Below, piece after piece: positions 12,601 to 19,307 of a stretch of 19,307 bases of DNA. Under the pieces are notes generated by a model. That model had not been told where the DNA came from. It was given only the letters and a program-made list of their open reading frames with translations, and searched no databases. Source of the stretch: Pseudomonadota bacterium (GTDB lineage Bacteria > Pseudomonadota > Alphaproteobacteria > Parvibaculales > Parvibaculaceae); NCBI GenBank assembly GCA_021780275.1, contig JAJXZC010000266.1, positions 1 through 19,307 on the forward strand, read 5' to 3'. Numbering within the stretch: the stretch's first letter is position 1; every line of letters begins with the position of its first letter. The position numbers and the translations under genes are program-made.

Positions 12601-15600
12601 CTACGCGAATTTATGCAATCGTACTTCCGGACAGACTTTTTGCGCGATCGCGCAAAGATGCTCGTGATGCGTCAGGTATATGACCTGACCGACCTCGGCG
12701 ATTTTTGCCAATATGCCAAACGCCTCTTTAGCGCGGTGATTGTCAAACGTTTCCATGATGTCGTCAGCGATGAATGGAACGCCAGAAGGCGGCTGGCGTG
12801 CGTTCGCATATTCCTGATAGCCGGCAATTCGCAACGCGAGGTAGAGCTGGAATTGTGTTCCCTTCGACATCTGATCGGCATCCTTCGAACCTCCTGCCGC
12901 TGCAAGCCCGATCAATTTCTCGCTAGTGCCCTCCGGCCTCGTCATCAGTTTGCTATAAGCACCGCGGCTAATCATTTTGAAAGCGTCAGACGCGTTGCTG
13001 AGCATCGTACTGCGGTGCTTCTCGCGGTACATCCGCAGCGCCAGTTCTGCGGCGAGAATGCCCGCGCGCATGCGCAGCCATTGTCGCGCCTTCTCTTCGA
13101 CCTCGAGGAGAATGGTTTGACGCTCTTCGTCGATCTTGGCCACGGCTTCGTCCCCGCCGACGGCGTCGATTTGGTCTTCCGCCGAAATTTTCCTCGCGTG
13201 CGCCTCTTGCAGCTTCTTGTCTGCGGCGTCGAAATCGCTCTCAGCGTCGGCCTTTTTAATTGAAAGCTCCGCTCGATTTATCTCGGCCAGCATCTCTTCC
13301 GCCTCGGTCATCGATGCGAGACCAAGCTCTCTCAGGATCAAGCGCTCTTCTTTTGCCTTTTGCTCGAGCAACCCAGCCTTAACGCTCGCCTTCTCGACTT
13401 TTTCCGCCGCTTCGATCAGAGTTGCGACGCCTAGAATGGCGAATACTTTCTCCGTCTCTTCAAGGCCTTGCGCAATTTTTCTGCGACAAGATTCCTCTTT
13501 CTTGCGCTCGTCCTCGATATCGGCCTTCTTGGTTGATTGGATCAGGTCAGCTTTCCGCGCGTCGTTGACGCGCGCGGCCAATTTGTCGGCCAAGGCAATG
13601 GGAGACCGCCCATCTGCATCTTCTCCTATGTCGTCGGCAAGCGTTTGAATGCTGTCGGCGAATAGATTTTGGTCACGCTCCATCGTCGTGACGCGATATT
13701 CCAAATTGGTCCGGTTTGATACAAGCGGCTGCAGTTCGCTCAATTTCGTAAGAATTTCGCTCACCAAGCGGATTGAAGGCTCGGGATGGGTCTTACCGAT
13801 CCAGCAGGCGCTGGAGACGGCCTTCCATTGGGTCTCCCACGCCTCTACTGCGTCTCTCGCCTTTTTGAGCGCGGCCTTGCGCGATCCAAGCTCGCGATGC
13901 GCTATTTCGACCGATCGCCCCAGCGTTTGCAGGTTAGTTGCTTTGTCGAGCGCAGCTTGGGCGAGCGACATCATCGTTTCGAGGCCATCGACTGGAACGT
14001 GCGCGATGCCACACTTTTCCATGGCCGTTTCGAGCCGCGCGACCGCCTCGGCGTGATCGTCCTTGGCTTCGCGGAGCGCGCATTCGCCGTCTCTGCACGC
14101 GTTGTAAGCCTTGACAGCGGCCTCATAGGATGACGCCCAGATCGAAAATTCAGACGGGCTCATCCCTTCGGCAAAATCACCCGAAACGGCTTTGATCGCG
14201 ACGGCGATTGCAGATCGTGTGGTGTCAAGTTTTCCTTGCGCTTCATTGAGCAGTTGGTCTTGTCGTTCGATCGCTTTCTCTTTGACGGATATTTGTGCCA
14301 GAAGATTGTTGATCCTAGCGATCTCACTCGCGTGGGTGAGCCTCGCCGTCGTCACAACGTCGTCGGCATGCAGCCGGATATGGAAAGCGTCGGCGGTCTC
14401 CGACGTCAAAGCGCGACGGTGTTCCATCCAGGCCGCGTCGCGGTCCAAACGCTTTAGGGCCGCTTCGTTGTCAGACACGACTCCGACCGTAGCGGCAGTG
14501 GCGTTCTTCTGAGCCTCCAAATCCGCGAGGTCGGTGGTCAATTCTTTGATCTTGTCGGTCAGGCCTTCCACGGCCTTTTCGGCGGTCTCGAGCGCTGTCT
14601 TCCAGCGCTCGATTTGCGGGGCGTCTGGGAGGCGCAACGACGCAAGCGCTTCTGCGCCGCCGCGCCAGGGCGCGAGCGGTTTCAATTTTTCGGCCAGATC
14701 GTCGCGAAGTCGCGAGGCCGTCTTGTGCGCTTGCGAAATCGCCCCGTCGTAGCTGCTGCGACGAATTTCAGCGACTACGGGATTCAAAATCGTCAGCGCG
14801 TCGTGGTCGGCTACGCCGGCATGCGCTTGCACCATTTTGAGGTCGTCCTCTGCCTCTGCGAGCTTTGTCTCTGCTGCACCGAGTTCGTTGACAGCGGACG
14901 TCATCGTCGCATCGACGCCCGCTCGGCTTTCGATCAATTCGCGCAGTGCGACCGTCACTTTCGCCTCAAGAATAAGATCTTCTGGCCGTTCTTCGTCCTT
15001 GCGCCCGATTTCCCGCAAGATAACGGCAATGTTGGCCGAGTCGGTGCCAATCTGAGGCCGCAGCTTGGGAATATCTTTTTCGGCCGTCAGATATCTGGCT
15101 CTTCGTTCCGCTAAGTCGTCGAGACGGTCGGCGGATTCCAGCGCCGTTTCATCGACGACGACTTTCTTCAGTTCCTCAGTCCAGTTGGCGATATTCTCAA
15201 GCGTCTGATTTAAGGCCGTATGGAGCGCAATTTCGTTCCTTTGTAGGCACGCCACCTGCTCCTTCATTTCAGGCGGCACGTCAGAGACGTCCTTCACCTC
15301 ACTCAGCTTCTCGGCAATTTCTGTTAACGCGTCGAAGCGCGGCAGTGCGCTTTCGATGCTGGTAATCTTCCTTTTTGCGTTGGACGCTTCGGTTCGTTCT
15401 TTCAGCGCCTTTTCGTAGGCCTCGCCCGCCTTTTTGCGTTCGGTGACGAAGCCGGCGTATTTAGACGCGAGCGTATCGATTTCCTTCTTACGCTCGTCGA
15501 GCGCCTTAATCTTAGACTTGAGGTCACTCAGGCCGTTCTTGCGCGTTCCTACCCTATAGAAATCATCGATCGTTTCACGTATTTGGTTGAGTTTATGGCT

Positions 15601-16080
15601 CAGATCTGCGACACCAGCGCTCGCTGCGAACAGTAATTCTCCGAGGTCACCCTTACTTGCGAGGATATTTCTACCACCGGTCTTAAGCGTATCTGCGTCC
15701 AGAGAAAATTTTAATTCATATTCACTTCGGCCGAGGCCATCGAGTTCGGCCAAAATCGCTGCTTCGGGAATTGCTTGGCCGTTTGCGTCGAGAAGACTGT
15801 TCGATTGCTTCTTGACGCGTCGGAATTCGCGGACGCAATTGGCGAACTCCAACACGCCACCAATCTCCATAGTGTCGGAAGGATGCAAAAAATTATAGGG
15901 ATTGTCCTTTTTGATCCCGAACATCAAGTCGAGAAAGGCGGTCAGCGTTGTCGTCTTACCAGCCTCGTTATCGCCGTAAATTACGTGAAAATCCGGCTTT
16001 CCCGCGAGTTTCGGACCGAAATCGAAGAAATCATTTGTGAACTTGCCATAGCGCGTGAGGTTGAGACGGACGAGACGCAT
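12601..16080 (-). CDS. SbcC/YhaN-like AAA ATPase (SMC-type), Rad50-like partner
   Basis: A 1159-residue SMC-like ATPase. The N-terminal YhaN-type AAA region has IYGDNEAGKTTTLTAFLDLMFG (Walker A GDNEAGKT at 36-43). A long helical middle (about 170-1010) rich in Glu, Lys and Ala reads as coiled coil. The C-terminal ATPase half has the ABC-type signature MSKGTQFQLYLALRIAG near 1071-1087, Walker B VPFIADD (1101-1107) with the D-loop METFD, and a switch-like LTHHEH. No CxxC zinc hook is seen; CRDGEC has the wrong spacing, which suits YhaN rather than Rad50/SbcC proper. The ATG overlaps the nuclease stop as TGATG. Such pairs process DNA ends and can act in repair or against invading DNA. Base composition is visibly less GC-rich than the flanks, suggesting separate acquisition. 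Confidence 0.9.
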   Translation of the reverse strand: MRLVRLNLTRYGKFTNDFFDFGPKLAGKPDFHVIYGDNEAGKTTTLTAFLDLMFGIKKDNPYNFLHPSDTMEIGGVLEFANCVREFRRVKKQSNSLLDANGQAIPEAAILAELDGLGRSEYELKFSLDADTLKTGGRNILASKGDLGELLFAASAGVADLSHKLNQIRETIDDFYRVGTRKNGLSDLKSKIKALDERKKEIDTLASKYAGFVTERKKAGEAYEKALKERTEASNAKRKITSIESALPRFDALTEIAEKLSEVKDVSDVPPEMKEQVACLQRNEIALHTALNQTLENIANWTEELKKVVVDETALESADRLDDLAERRARYLTAEKDIPKLRPQIGTDSANIAVILREIGRKDEERPEDLILEAKVTVALRELIESRAGVDATMTSAVNELGAAETKLAEAEDDLKMVQAHAGVADHDALTILNPVVAEIRRSSYDGAISQAHKTASRLRDDLAEKLKPLAPWRGGAEALASLRLPDAPQIERWKTALETAEKAVEGLTDKIKELTTDLADLEAQKNATAATVGVVSDNEAALKRLDRDAAWMEHRRALTSETADAFHIRLHADDVVTTARLTHASEIARINNLLAQISVKEKAIERQDQLLNEAQGKLDTTRSAIAVAIKAVSGDFAEGMSPSEFSIWASSYEAAVKAYNACRDGECALREAKDDHAEAVARLETAMEKCGIAHVPVDGLETMMSLAQAALDKATNLQTLGRSVEIAHRELGSRKAALKKARDAVEAWETQWKAVSSACWIGKTHPEPSIRLVSEILTKLSELQPLVSNRTNLEYRVTTMERDQNLFADSIQTLADDIGEDADGRSPIALADKLAARVNDARKADLIQSTKKADIEDERKKEESCRRKIAQGLEETEKVFAILGVATLIEAAEKVEKASVKAGLLEQKAKEERLILRELGLASMTEAEEMLAEINRAELSIKKADAESDFDAADKKLQEAHARKISAEDQIDAVGGDEAVAKIDEERQTILLEVEEKARQWLRMRAGILAAELALRMYREKHRSTMLSNASDAFKMISRGAYSKLMTRPEGTSEKLIGLAAAGGSKDADQMSKGTQFQLYLALRIAGYQEYANARQPPSGVPFIADDIMETFDNHRAKEAFGILAKIAEVGQVIYLTHHEHLCAIAQKVCPEVRLHKFA

Positions 16081-17363
16081 CAGAAGATCTCCGTTCCTTC
16101 TTTTGCTTTCAGCCGCGCCAGCACTTCGTCGGCACCCTCTCGCGCGCGCTGCTTCAAACTGGCTTTAAACGCTTCTTCGCTTGTTCCACCCAGCGCCATT
16201 TGGGTTTCCCGCGGCAGCACATGCAGCAGTTCCTTGGCGATATTCTCAAGTTCCATGGCGTAGGCGTCGGAATCCAAAATGCCGGCCTCAATTTCGCCTT
16301 TCAGTTCCACCAGGGCATCGCCGGAATCCCTAATGGCAGTTCCCGAATCCGGCGCGTTGCAACTGTTCTCAATTTTTTCGATCCAGGTTTTGCCGACCCG
16401 GTCTGCAAGTATATCGACTTCGGCTTTCAAGCGCTGGGCGGCATAGCGCAATTCCCACGCCGCCGGAGTTGCGCCGGACAAAGCCAGGCGACAGACAAGT
16501 TGTTCTGATCTCGCTCTTTCTCGGGCCTTTTCGAGTGCCGACTGGATTCCTGAGACAACCGCTGACCAGTCTTCACGTCCGTCAATCTTAATAGGAATTC
16601 GTTCAAATTCCGCGACAGCGGTCAGCCGCTCTTCGCATCTGAGCGAACCGTCGTCGCCGACGGTGACAAGCGTCGCAGTCTTAGGACCGGCTTCGTTGAT
16701 GTCGCGCCCTTGGGGATTGCCCGGCATGACGACTGTGCACGGCCCGTCAAAGACGCTTCTCTTGTGCACATGGCCCAACGCCCAATAGCGGTAGCCGTGA
16801 TCGCGCAGCTCCGCGAGCGTACACGGCGCATACGTGTTGTGCCCCTCCGCCCCCGTCATGCTTGTATGGAGGATACCGATGTTGACAGCGTCGGCGACCG
16901 GTGCCTTGTAATGTGGGAGAAGGCTCTTCGGCGCCTGGGGCTCGGAAAAGCTCATGCCATGAATTGCCAATGGCATACCGCCGCCTTCTGGCGAAATCTT
17001 AACGTAGTCGGCTCGGCCCCTAAACACCTTTACGTCAAGAGGAAGCGTCAGTTCTTTGGTGATACGCGATTCCGCGTCGTGATTGCCGCGAACGATGAAG
17101 ACCTTGATTTTGGCCTCGACCAGTCGATGCATCTCCTGCGCGAAAAACGTCGCCGTCTTCATCGACGTCTGATCGCCATCGTAAAGATCGCCGGCGAGCA
17201 ATAAAGCATCAACTTCTTCATCGATGCAAAGATTGACGATGTTCCGAAAGGCTTGCCTCGTGGCATTGCCGATGAGTTCAGCAAGGCGCTCATCGAGCAA
17301 TGCCAACGAGCGGAGCGGCGAATCCAAATGAATGTCGGCGGAATGGACGAAGCGAAAAGCCAT
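16080..17363 (-). CDS. SbcD/Mre11/YhaO-like DNA exonuclease (calcineurin-like phosphoesterase)
   Basis: A 427-residue metallophosphoesterase. Metal-binding motifs are all intact: HSADIHLD (D10, H12), LLAGDLYDGD (G58-D59), VRGNHDAES (GNHD at 93-96), GILHTSMTG (H166) and ALGHVHKR (GHVH at 197-200), with PGNPQGRDINE soon after, as in Mre11/SbcD nucleases. The C-terminal 180 residues are charged and helical and probably contact the ATPase partner. Mre11-type enzymes cut DNA ends with 3'-5' exo- and endonuclease activity under control of the Rad50/SbcC partner. It is first in a two-gene unit coupled by TGATG to the YhaN-like gene. GAGG lies 6 bases before the ATG at 17363. The promoter upstream is not clear. 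The pair may be a housekeeping-type repair gene set carried on the element or a defence nuclease. Confidence 0.9.
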   Translation of the reverse strand: MAFRFVHSADIHLDSPLRSLALLDERLAELIGNATRQAFRNIVNLCIDEEVDALLLAGDLYDGDQTSMKTATFFAQEMHRLVEAKIKVFIVRGNHDAESRITKELTLPLDVKVFRGRADYVKISPEGGGMPLAIHGMSFSEPQAPKSLLPHYKAPVADAVNIGILHTSMTGAEGHNTYAPCTLAELRDHGYRYWALGHVHKRSVFDGPCTVVMPGNPQGRDINEAGPKTATLVTVGDDGSLRCEERLTAVAEFERIPIKIDGREDWSAVVSGIQSALEKARERARSEQLVCRLALSGATPAAWELRYAAQRLKAEVDILADRVGKTWIEKIENSCNAPDSGTAIRDSGDALVELKGEIEAGILDSDAYAMELENIAKELLHVLPRETQMALGGTSEEAFKASLKQRAREGADEVLARLKAKEGTEIF

Positions 17364-17801
17364 TGGGGCCTCGAACTAAGAACATTAATTGGAGATTCGG
17401 CTCTTAACCGGGCGAACTGGATGCTGCCGAAGCGTGGCGGTGAATATTACGGCAAAGCTCGATCTTTCTGTCAATGCGCACCGGCTTGCACCGGCGCCAG
17501 GAAAAATGAACGTTGCGAAGCGATAGCGAGCCGCGGGCGAAGGAAACGATGGCCGTCAGCGAGTCGCCTTTAATCGTGGGGCGGTAACCATTTTCGTCTG
17601 CCGCCAATAAGTTCGAACGGGAATCGTTCATGATATGCGTTGATTTCGAAGTCTTGAGCATCAGCGAGGCCGGGGCCTGGTCGATCGGGCCTCCTCCCCC
17701 GCAAATAACCGCGCTGATTCTTTAGTCCATCCCACAGCCTGATGCCATCAACCCATAAAGGGTCGGACCACGCTTGCGCGTGCCGCCGCTCGCGGTGATC
17801 G
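17364..17801. other. Gap without a confident gene, upstream of the SbcD-like gene
   Basis: This stretch contains the upstream region of the - strand nuclease/ATPase pair. Two - strand frames are open (17404-17661 and part of 17570-17884), but neither has a convincing ribosome-binding site or recognisable motif, and they overlap each other in different frames. A decayed gene is possible. I see no transposase, tRNA or clear promoter. Confidence 0.4.
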
Positions 17802-17868
17802 CGGCTCCTGTCTGGACTCTTCGGGCGCCTGTCAGCGGGGGACGGTCCTCCGCTCGAAACAGGAGCCG
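17802..17868 (+). promoter_or_regulatory. Structured leader of the 59-aa gene
   Basis: CGGCTCCTGT (17802-17811) and ACAGGAGCCG (17859-17868) are perfect 10-base complements around 47 bases. Inside, AGCGGGGGA (17834-17842) and TCCTCCGCT (17846-17854) form a second 9-base stem with one wobble and a 3-base loop. The outer 3' arm includes AGGAG (17861-17865), the ribosome-binding site for the ATG at 17874. The TCCTCCGCT block also occurs in the leaders at 1762 and 18994. Confidence 0.5.
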
Positions 17869-17873
17869 GATCG

Positions 17874-18053
17874 ATGTCCGCCAAAGACGCTCAAGCCTTC
17901 GCCTTCAGCCTCGCAACCAGCCTGATGGTCGCTATCGTTATATTTCGTGCGGGCGACGGAAGCCTTTCGGTCGCGCCCGCCAATGAATTCGACGGCGACG
18001 AGGCGCAGATTTTGGCCGAGATTGATCCTTTCGCCTCCTTCGGGCCAAAATAA
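17874..18053 (+). CDS. Small predicted membrane protein, 59 aa, function unknown
   Basis: Reads MSAKDAQAFAFSLATSLMVA and continues IVIFRAGDG, with an acidic C-terminal part ending EIDPFASFGPK. Residues 9-24 form one hydrophobic segment, so a single-pass inner-membrane protein is likely; the remaining 35 residues are polar. AGGAG lies 8 bases before the ATG. A structured leader precedes it and a 10-bp stem-loop follows 13 bases after its stop, which together support a real gene. It resembles short hypothetical proteins of alphaproteobacteria that I recall, but I cannot name a family. It stands alone, opposite in direction to the nuclease/ATPase pair. Confidence 0.65.
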   Translation: MSAKDAQAFAFSLATSLMVAIVIFRAGDGSLSVAPANEFDGDEAQILAEIDPFASFGPK

Positions 18054-18066
18054 CCCGATCGCTCTA

Positions 18067-18094
18067 CTCGCGTCGGGATGGGCTCCGACGCGAG
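18067..18094 (+). terminator. Stem-loop after the 59-aa gene
   Basis: CTCGCGTCGG (18067-18076) and CCGACGCGAG (18085-18094) are perfect 10-base complements around 8 bases, 13 bases after the stop at 18053. No T run follows, so it may be a Rho-assisted terminator or mRNA end stabiliser. Confidence 0.45.
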
Positions 18095-18253
18095 CAAATC
18101 CTTGAAATGGTCGCAATCGCTGAGGCGCGGCGGAAAACGCGCTACGTTGCGAAAATCGCTTCGAGGATGGCATTTAGGATGGGAAGCGCTTCAGGCCGAT
18201 CACCCTGGTCGCCCGTCGAATTGACAATATCTATCATACCCTATCGCTCATTG

Positions 18254-18463
18254 TTACTGCTGTCCGGTCAACATCGCTGCGATGGTGTCCACAATGTGGG
18301 CCGCGTTCGCGATCGAGTGGTTCGCGTCGGACATCGTGACGTCGACGCCGGGTCCAACGCCATAATCGCTCATTTCCTTATATAGACGGGCCTTCGCCAG
18401 AAACTGCGGGAATGACTTGTCGATTTCGCGCCGCCGGCCGCTCCAGCGTTCGGGCCCAGGAAC
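18254..18463 (-). pseudogene. C-terminal remnant of a HEPN-like (UPF0332-type) protein
   Basis: A - strand frame open from a stop at 18464-18466 to a TAA at 18254 reads PERWSGRRREIDKSFPQFLA, then KARLYKEMSDYGVGPGVDVT and finally HSIANAAHIVDTIAAMLTGQQ. The pattern of a helix ending in A..Y..M.DYG followed by an acidic turn and a final amphipathic helix is that of the C-terminal end of UPF0332-type HEPN proteins. The N-terminal part and the RNase motif are missing, so it looks like a truncated gene. An ATG at 18373 could express only the last 39 residues, and its AAGGA is too close to serve well. HEPN proteins are often toxins or partners of nucleotidyltransferases. The match is from pattern memory and is tentative. 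Confidence 0.4.
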
Positions 18464-18466
18464 TTA

Positions 18467-18800
18467 ATGGATCGCCGCGCTTTAAGAACTGCTGCGCGGG
18501 CGGGACGGTGGCGCGCCAGCCAAGGGCCTAATCGATGAACGTCAGGCCTTAGCCGGCTTGCTATGTCATTCGATGCCCTCCGGCTGTATATCGAGATCTT
18601 CGCTGGACTACGTGAATGAGGCCGTGACGATGATCGCGATCGTTGGGCTTGAGGAATGAGGCGCTAATACGGCTCGAGCCGGCCTGGATTTCGTTGGCGC
18701 GGCGACCAGCGAAAAGCGGTCAGGGGTCTATGTGGCCTCTGGCCGAATGCAGCAACATTCAGTCCGCCTGTTCTTTTTGCTCGTGGGTCTTCGAGAGCCT
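18467..18800. other. Gap without a recognisable gene
   Basis: A + strand frame here reads GANTARAGLDFVGAATSEKR and then SGVYVASGRMQQHSVRLFF. It looks partly protein-like but lacks a start with a ribosome-binding site and continues into low-quality sequence. I recognise nothing in it. It may be remains of element genes disrupted when cargo was inserted. Confidence 0.35.
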
Positions 18801-18919
18801 CAAGGCCGGATTTGTCTTCGATTTCCGCTGTCCGACTCCCGCTCCAAACGGGCCTCTTCTGGTTTGCGATTTGGCCGAAGGGCGGCTGCGCCTCGCCCGC
18901 CTATGCCGCAACGGCGCGT

Positions 18920-19104
18920 CACGACTTTCTTCCCCTGGGCGACCGTTCCGGATCGCCCATTCCTCGCGAGACAAGAAACTCGCGCCTGTGCCGTCCTCCG
19001 CTGACGCTTCGGCCCCAACGGGTGCGGCGTCGGTCGCCTCCGGCCGGACAATCGCCATCGAGGCCGCGACGGCGCGGGCTCGGAACAGCAAACGGAGACT
19101 TAAA
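18920..19104 (+). promoter_or_regulatory. Non-coding leader before the DUF736 gene, similar to the leader at 1710-1876
   Basis: Blocks shared in order with the DUF2493 leader are ACGACTTTC near 18922 (ACGATTTTC near 1710), CTCGCGAGACAAG near 18963, TCCTCCGCT at 18994 followed by CGCT and CGGCC, and AGGCCGCGACGG near 19060. Spacing from TCCTCCGCT to the ATG is 111 nt here and 115 nt there. GGAG (19094-19097) is the ribosome-binding site. The similarity to a second leader more than 17 kb away suggests a shared regulatory RNA or promoter of the element. Confidence 0.5.
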
Positions 19105-19307
19105 ATGGCGACCATCGGCACCTTCAAGAAAACCGGCTCGAATGAATTCACCGGCGAAATCGTCACCCTCAGCGTTCAGGCCAAAGGCGTGCGCATCGTC
19201 CCCGACGCCCGCGCTGTCGGCGAGAACGCCCCCAGCCACCGGGTCCTGGTGGGCCGCGCGGAAATTGGCGCCGCCTGGTCCAAGCGCTCTAACGAGGGCC
19301 GCGACTA
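19105..19307 (+). CDS. DUF736 family protein, N-terminal part
   Basis: The first 67 residues are visible before the window ends. They read MATIGTFKKTGSNEFTGEIV, then TLSVQAKGVRIVPDA and VLVGRAEIGAAWSKRSNEGRD, the hallmark N-terminus of DUF736, whose members are about 100 residues long. These small cytosolic proteins are common in alphaproteobacterial mobile elements and plasmids; their biochemical role is unknown. GGAG lies 7 bases before the ATG at 19105, and the gene is preceded by a leader resembling that of the DUF2493 gene. Confidence 0.92.
   Translation, partial: MATIGTFKKTGSNEFTGEIVTLSVQAKGVRIVPDARAVGENAPSHRVLVGRAEIGAAWSKRSNEGRD

Larger units (their letters stand above)
1..19307. mobile_element. 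Internal part of an alphaproteobacterial integrative element carrying defence-type cargo
   Basis: The outer + strand genes (strawberry-notch-like, DUF7146/Toprim, DUF2493, DUF736) are families I associate with the conserved backbone of alphaproteobacterial integrative elements. The long - strand block between them (3133-17363) is of defence type and opposite in direction, as expected of cargo. Two similar non-coding leaders precede the DUF2493 and DUF736 genes, tying both ends to one element. No integrase, relaxase, att site or tRNA is visible, so the element's limits cannot be placed. Element membership is inferred from gene content. Confidence 0.5.

Noticed and set aside
13649..14056. Long + strand frames opposite the YhaN-like and helicase genes
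   Set aside because: They are shadows of strongly supported - strand genes with full motif sets.
14086..14106. CRDGEC in the YhaN-like protein as a Rad50 zinc hook
   Set aside because: Spacing is C-x4-C rather than CxxC, and it is not placed at a clear coiled-coil apex.
17404..17661. 85-residue - strand frame upstream of the SbcD-like gene (inner start MNDSRSNLLAADENGY)
   Set aside because: No ribosome-binding site at either ATG, no recognisable motif, and a low-quality C-terminal end; it may be remains of a gene but cannot be supported.
17700..17800. Possible tRNA or attachment site in the region before the 59-aa gene
   Set aside because: No cloverleaf, anticodon arm or direct repeat pair could be found by eye.
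17570..17884. 104-residue - strand frame ending FELIGGRRKWLPPHD
   Set aside because: It overlaps the 59-aa gene's leader and start on the opposite strand, starts in Pro/Arg-rich sequence and has no clear ribosome site.
18142..18237. 31-residue - strand frame MIDIVNSTGDQGDRPEALPI, just after the HEPN-like remnant
   Set aside because: Composition is protein-like and it lies 16 bases after the remnant's stop, but it is too short and unrecognised to call a gene; it may be part of the same decayed locus.

Overview
The window looks like part of an integrative/mobile element of a GC-rich alphaproteobacterium, probably Hyphomicrobiales (Rhizobiales). That inference rests on the end genes: a strawberry-notch-like protein, a DUF7146/Toprim protein and a DUF2493 protein on the left, and a DUF736 protein on the right. 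All read on the + strand, and this gene set is typical of alphaproteobacterial integrative elements. No integrase, tRNA or att site is visible, so the borders lie outside the window.

Layout. 1-2803 (+): element backbone. 2804-3132: a stem-loop and a small, apparently frameshifted zinc-ribbon-like gene. 3133-12400 (-): one tightly packed eight-gene unit. Read 5' to 3' it encodes an AbiEi-like regulator (DUF6088), an AbiEii nucleotidyltransferase, a sigma-70-like protein, a 192-aa protein with an XRE-like helix-turn-helix, a 1133-aa fusion (ImmA/IrrE metallopeptidase + UvrD helicase + RecB-like nuclease remnant), a three-domain multi-ubiquitin-like protein, a ThiF/E1-like adenylyltransferase with an N-terminal DUF6791-like domain, and a DUF6527 protein. 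The unit starts at a leaderless-looking promoter with two matched 28-bp dyads and ends in a strong intrinsic terminator. 12601-17363 (-): a two-gene SbcD/SbcC-like (YhaO/YhaN-like) nuclease-ATPase pair, visibly less GC-rich. 17364-19104: mostly non-coding, with a 59-aa predicted membrane protein in a structured setting, a HEPN-like remnant, and a leader resembling the one before the DUF2493 gene. 19105-end (+): DUF736 protein, cut by the window.

How it may work (inference). The - strand block is defence-type cargo inserted in the element backbone. AbiEi probably represses the eight-gene unit through the two dyads. The ImmA/IrrE domain beside an XRE-like protein recalls the ImmA-ImmR pairs of mobile elements, in which the peptidase cuts the repressor. 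Here the peptidase is fused to a DNA helicase and the neighbour set includes a sigma-like factor, which suggests a DNA-sensing transcriptional switch. The multi-Ubl/ThiF/DUF6527 trio is a candidate ubiquitin-like modification cassette with no recognisable E2 or JAB peptidase. The linkage of all these parts in one unit is the most notable thing in the window.
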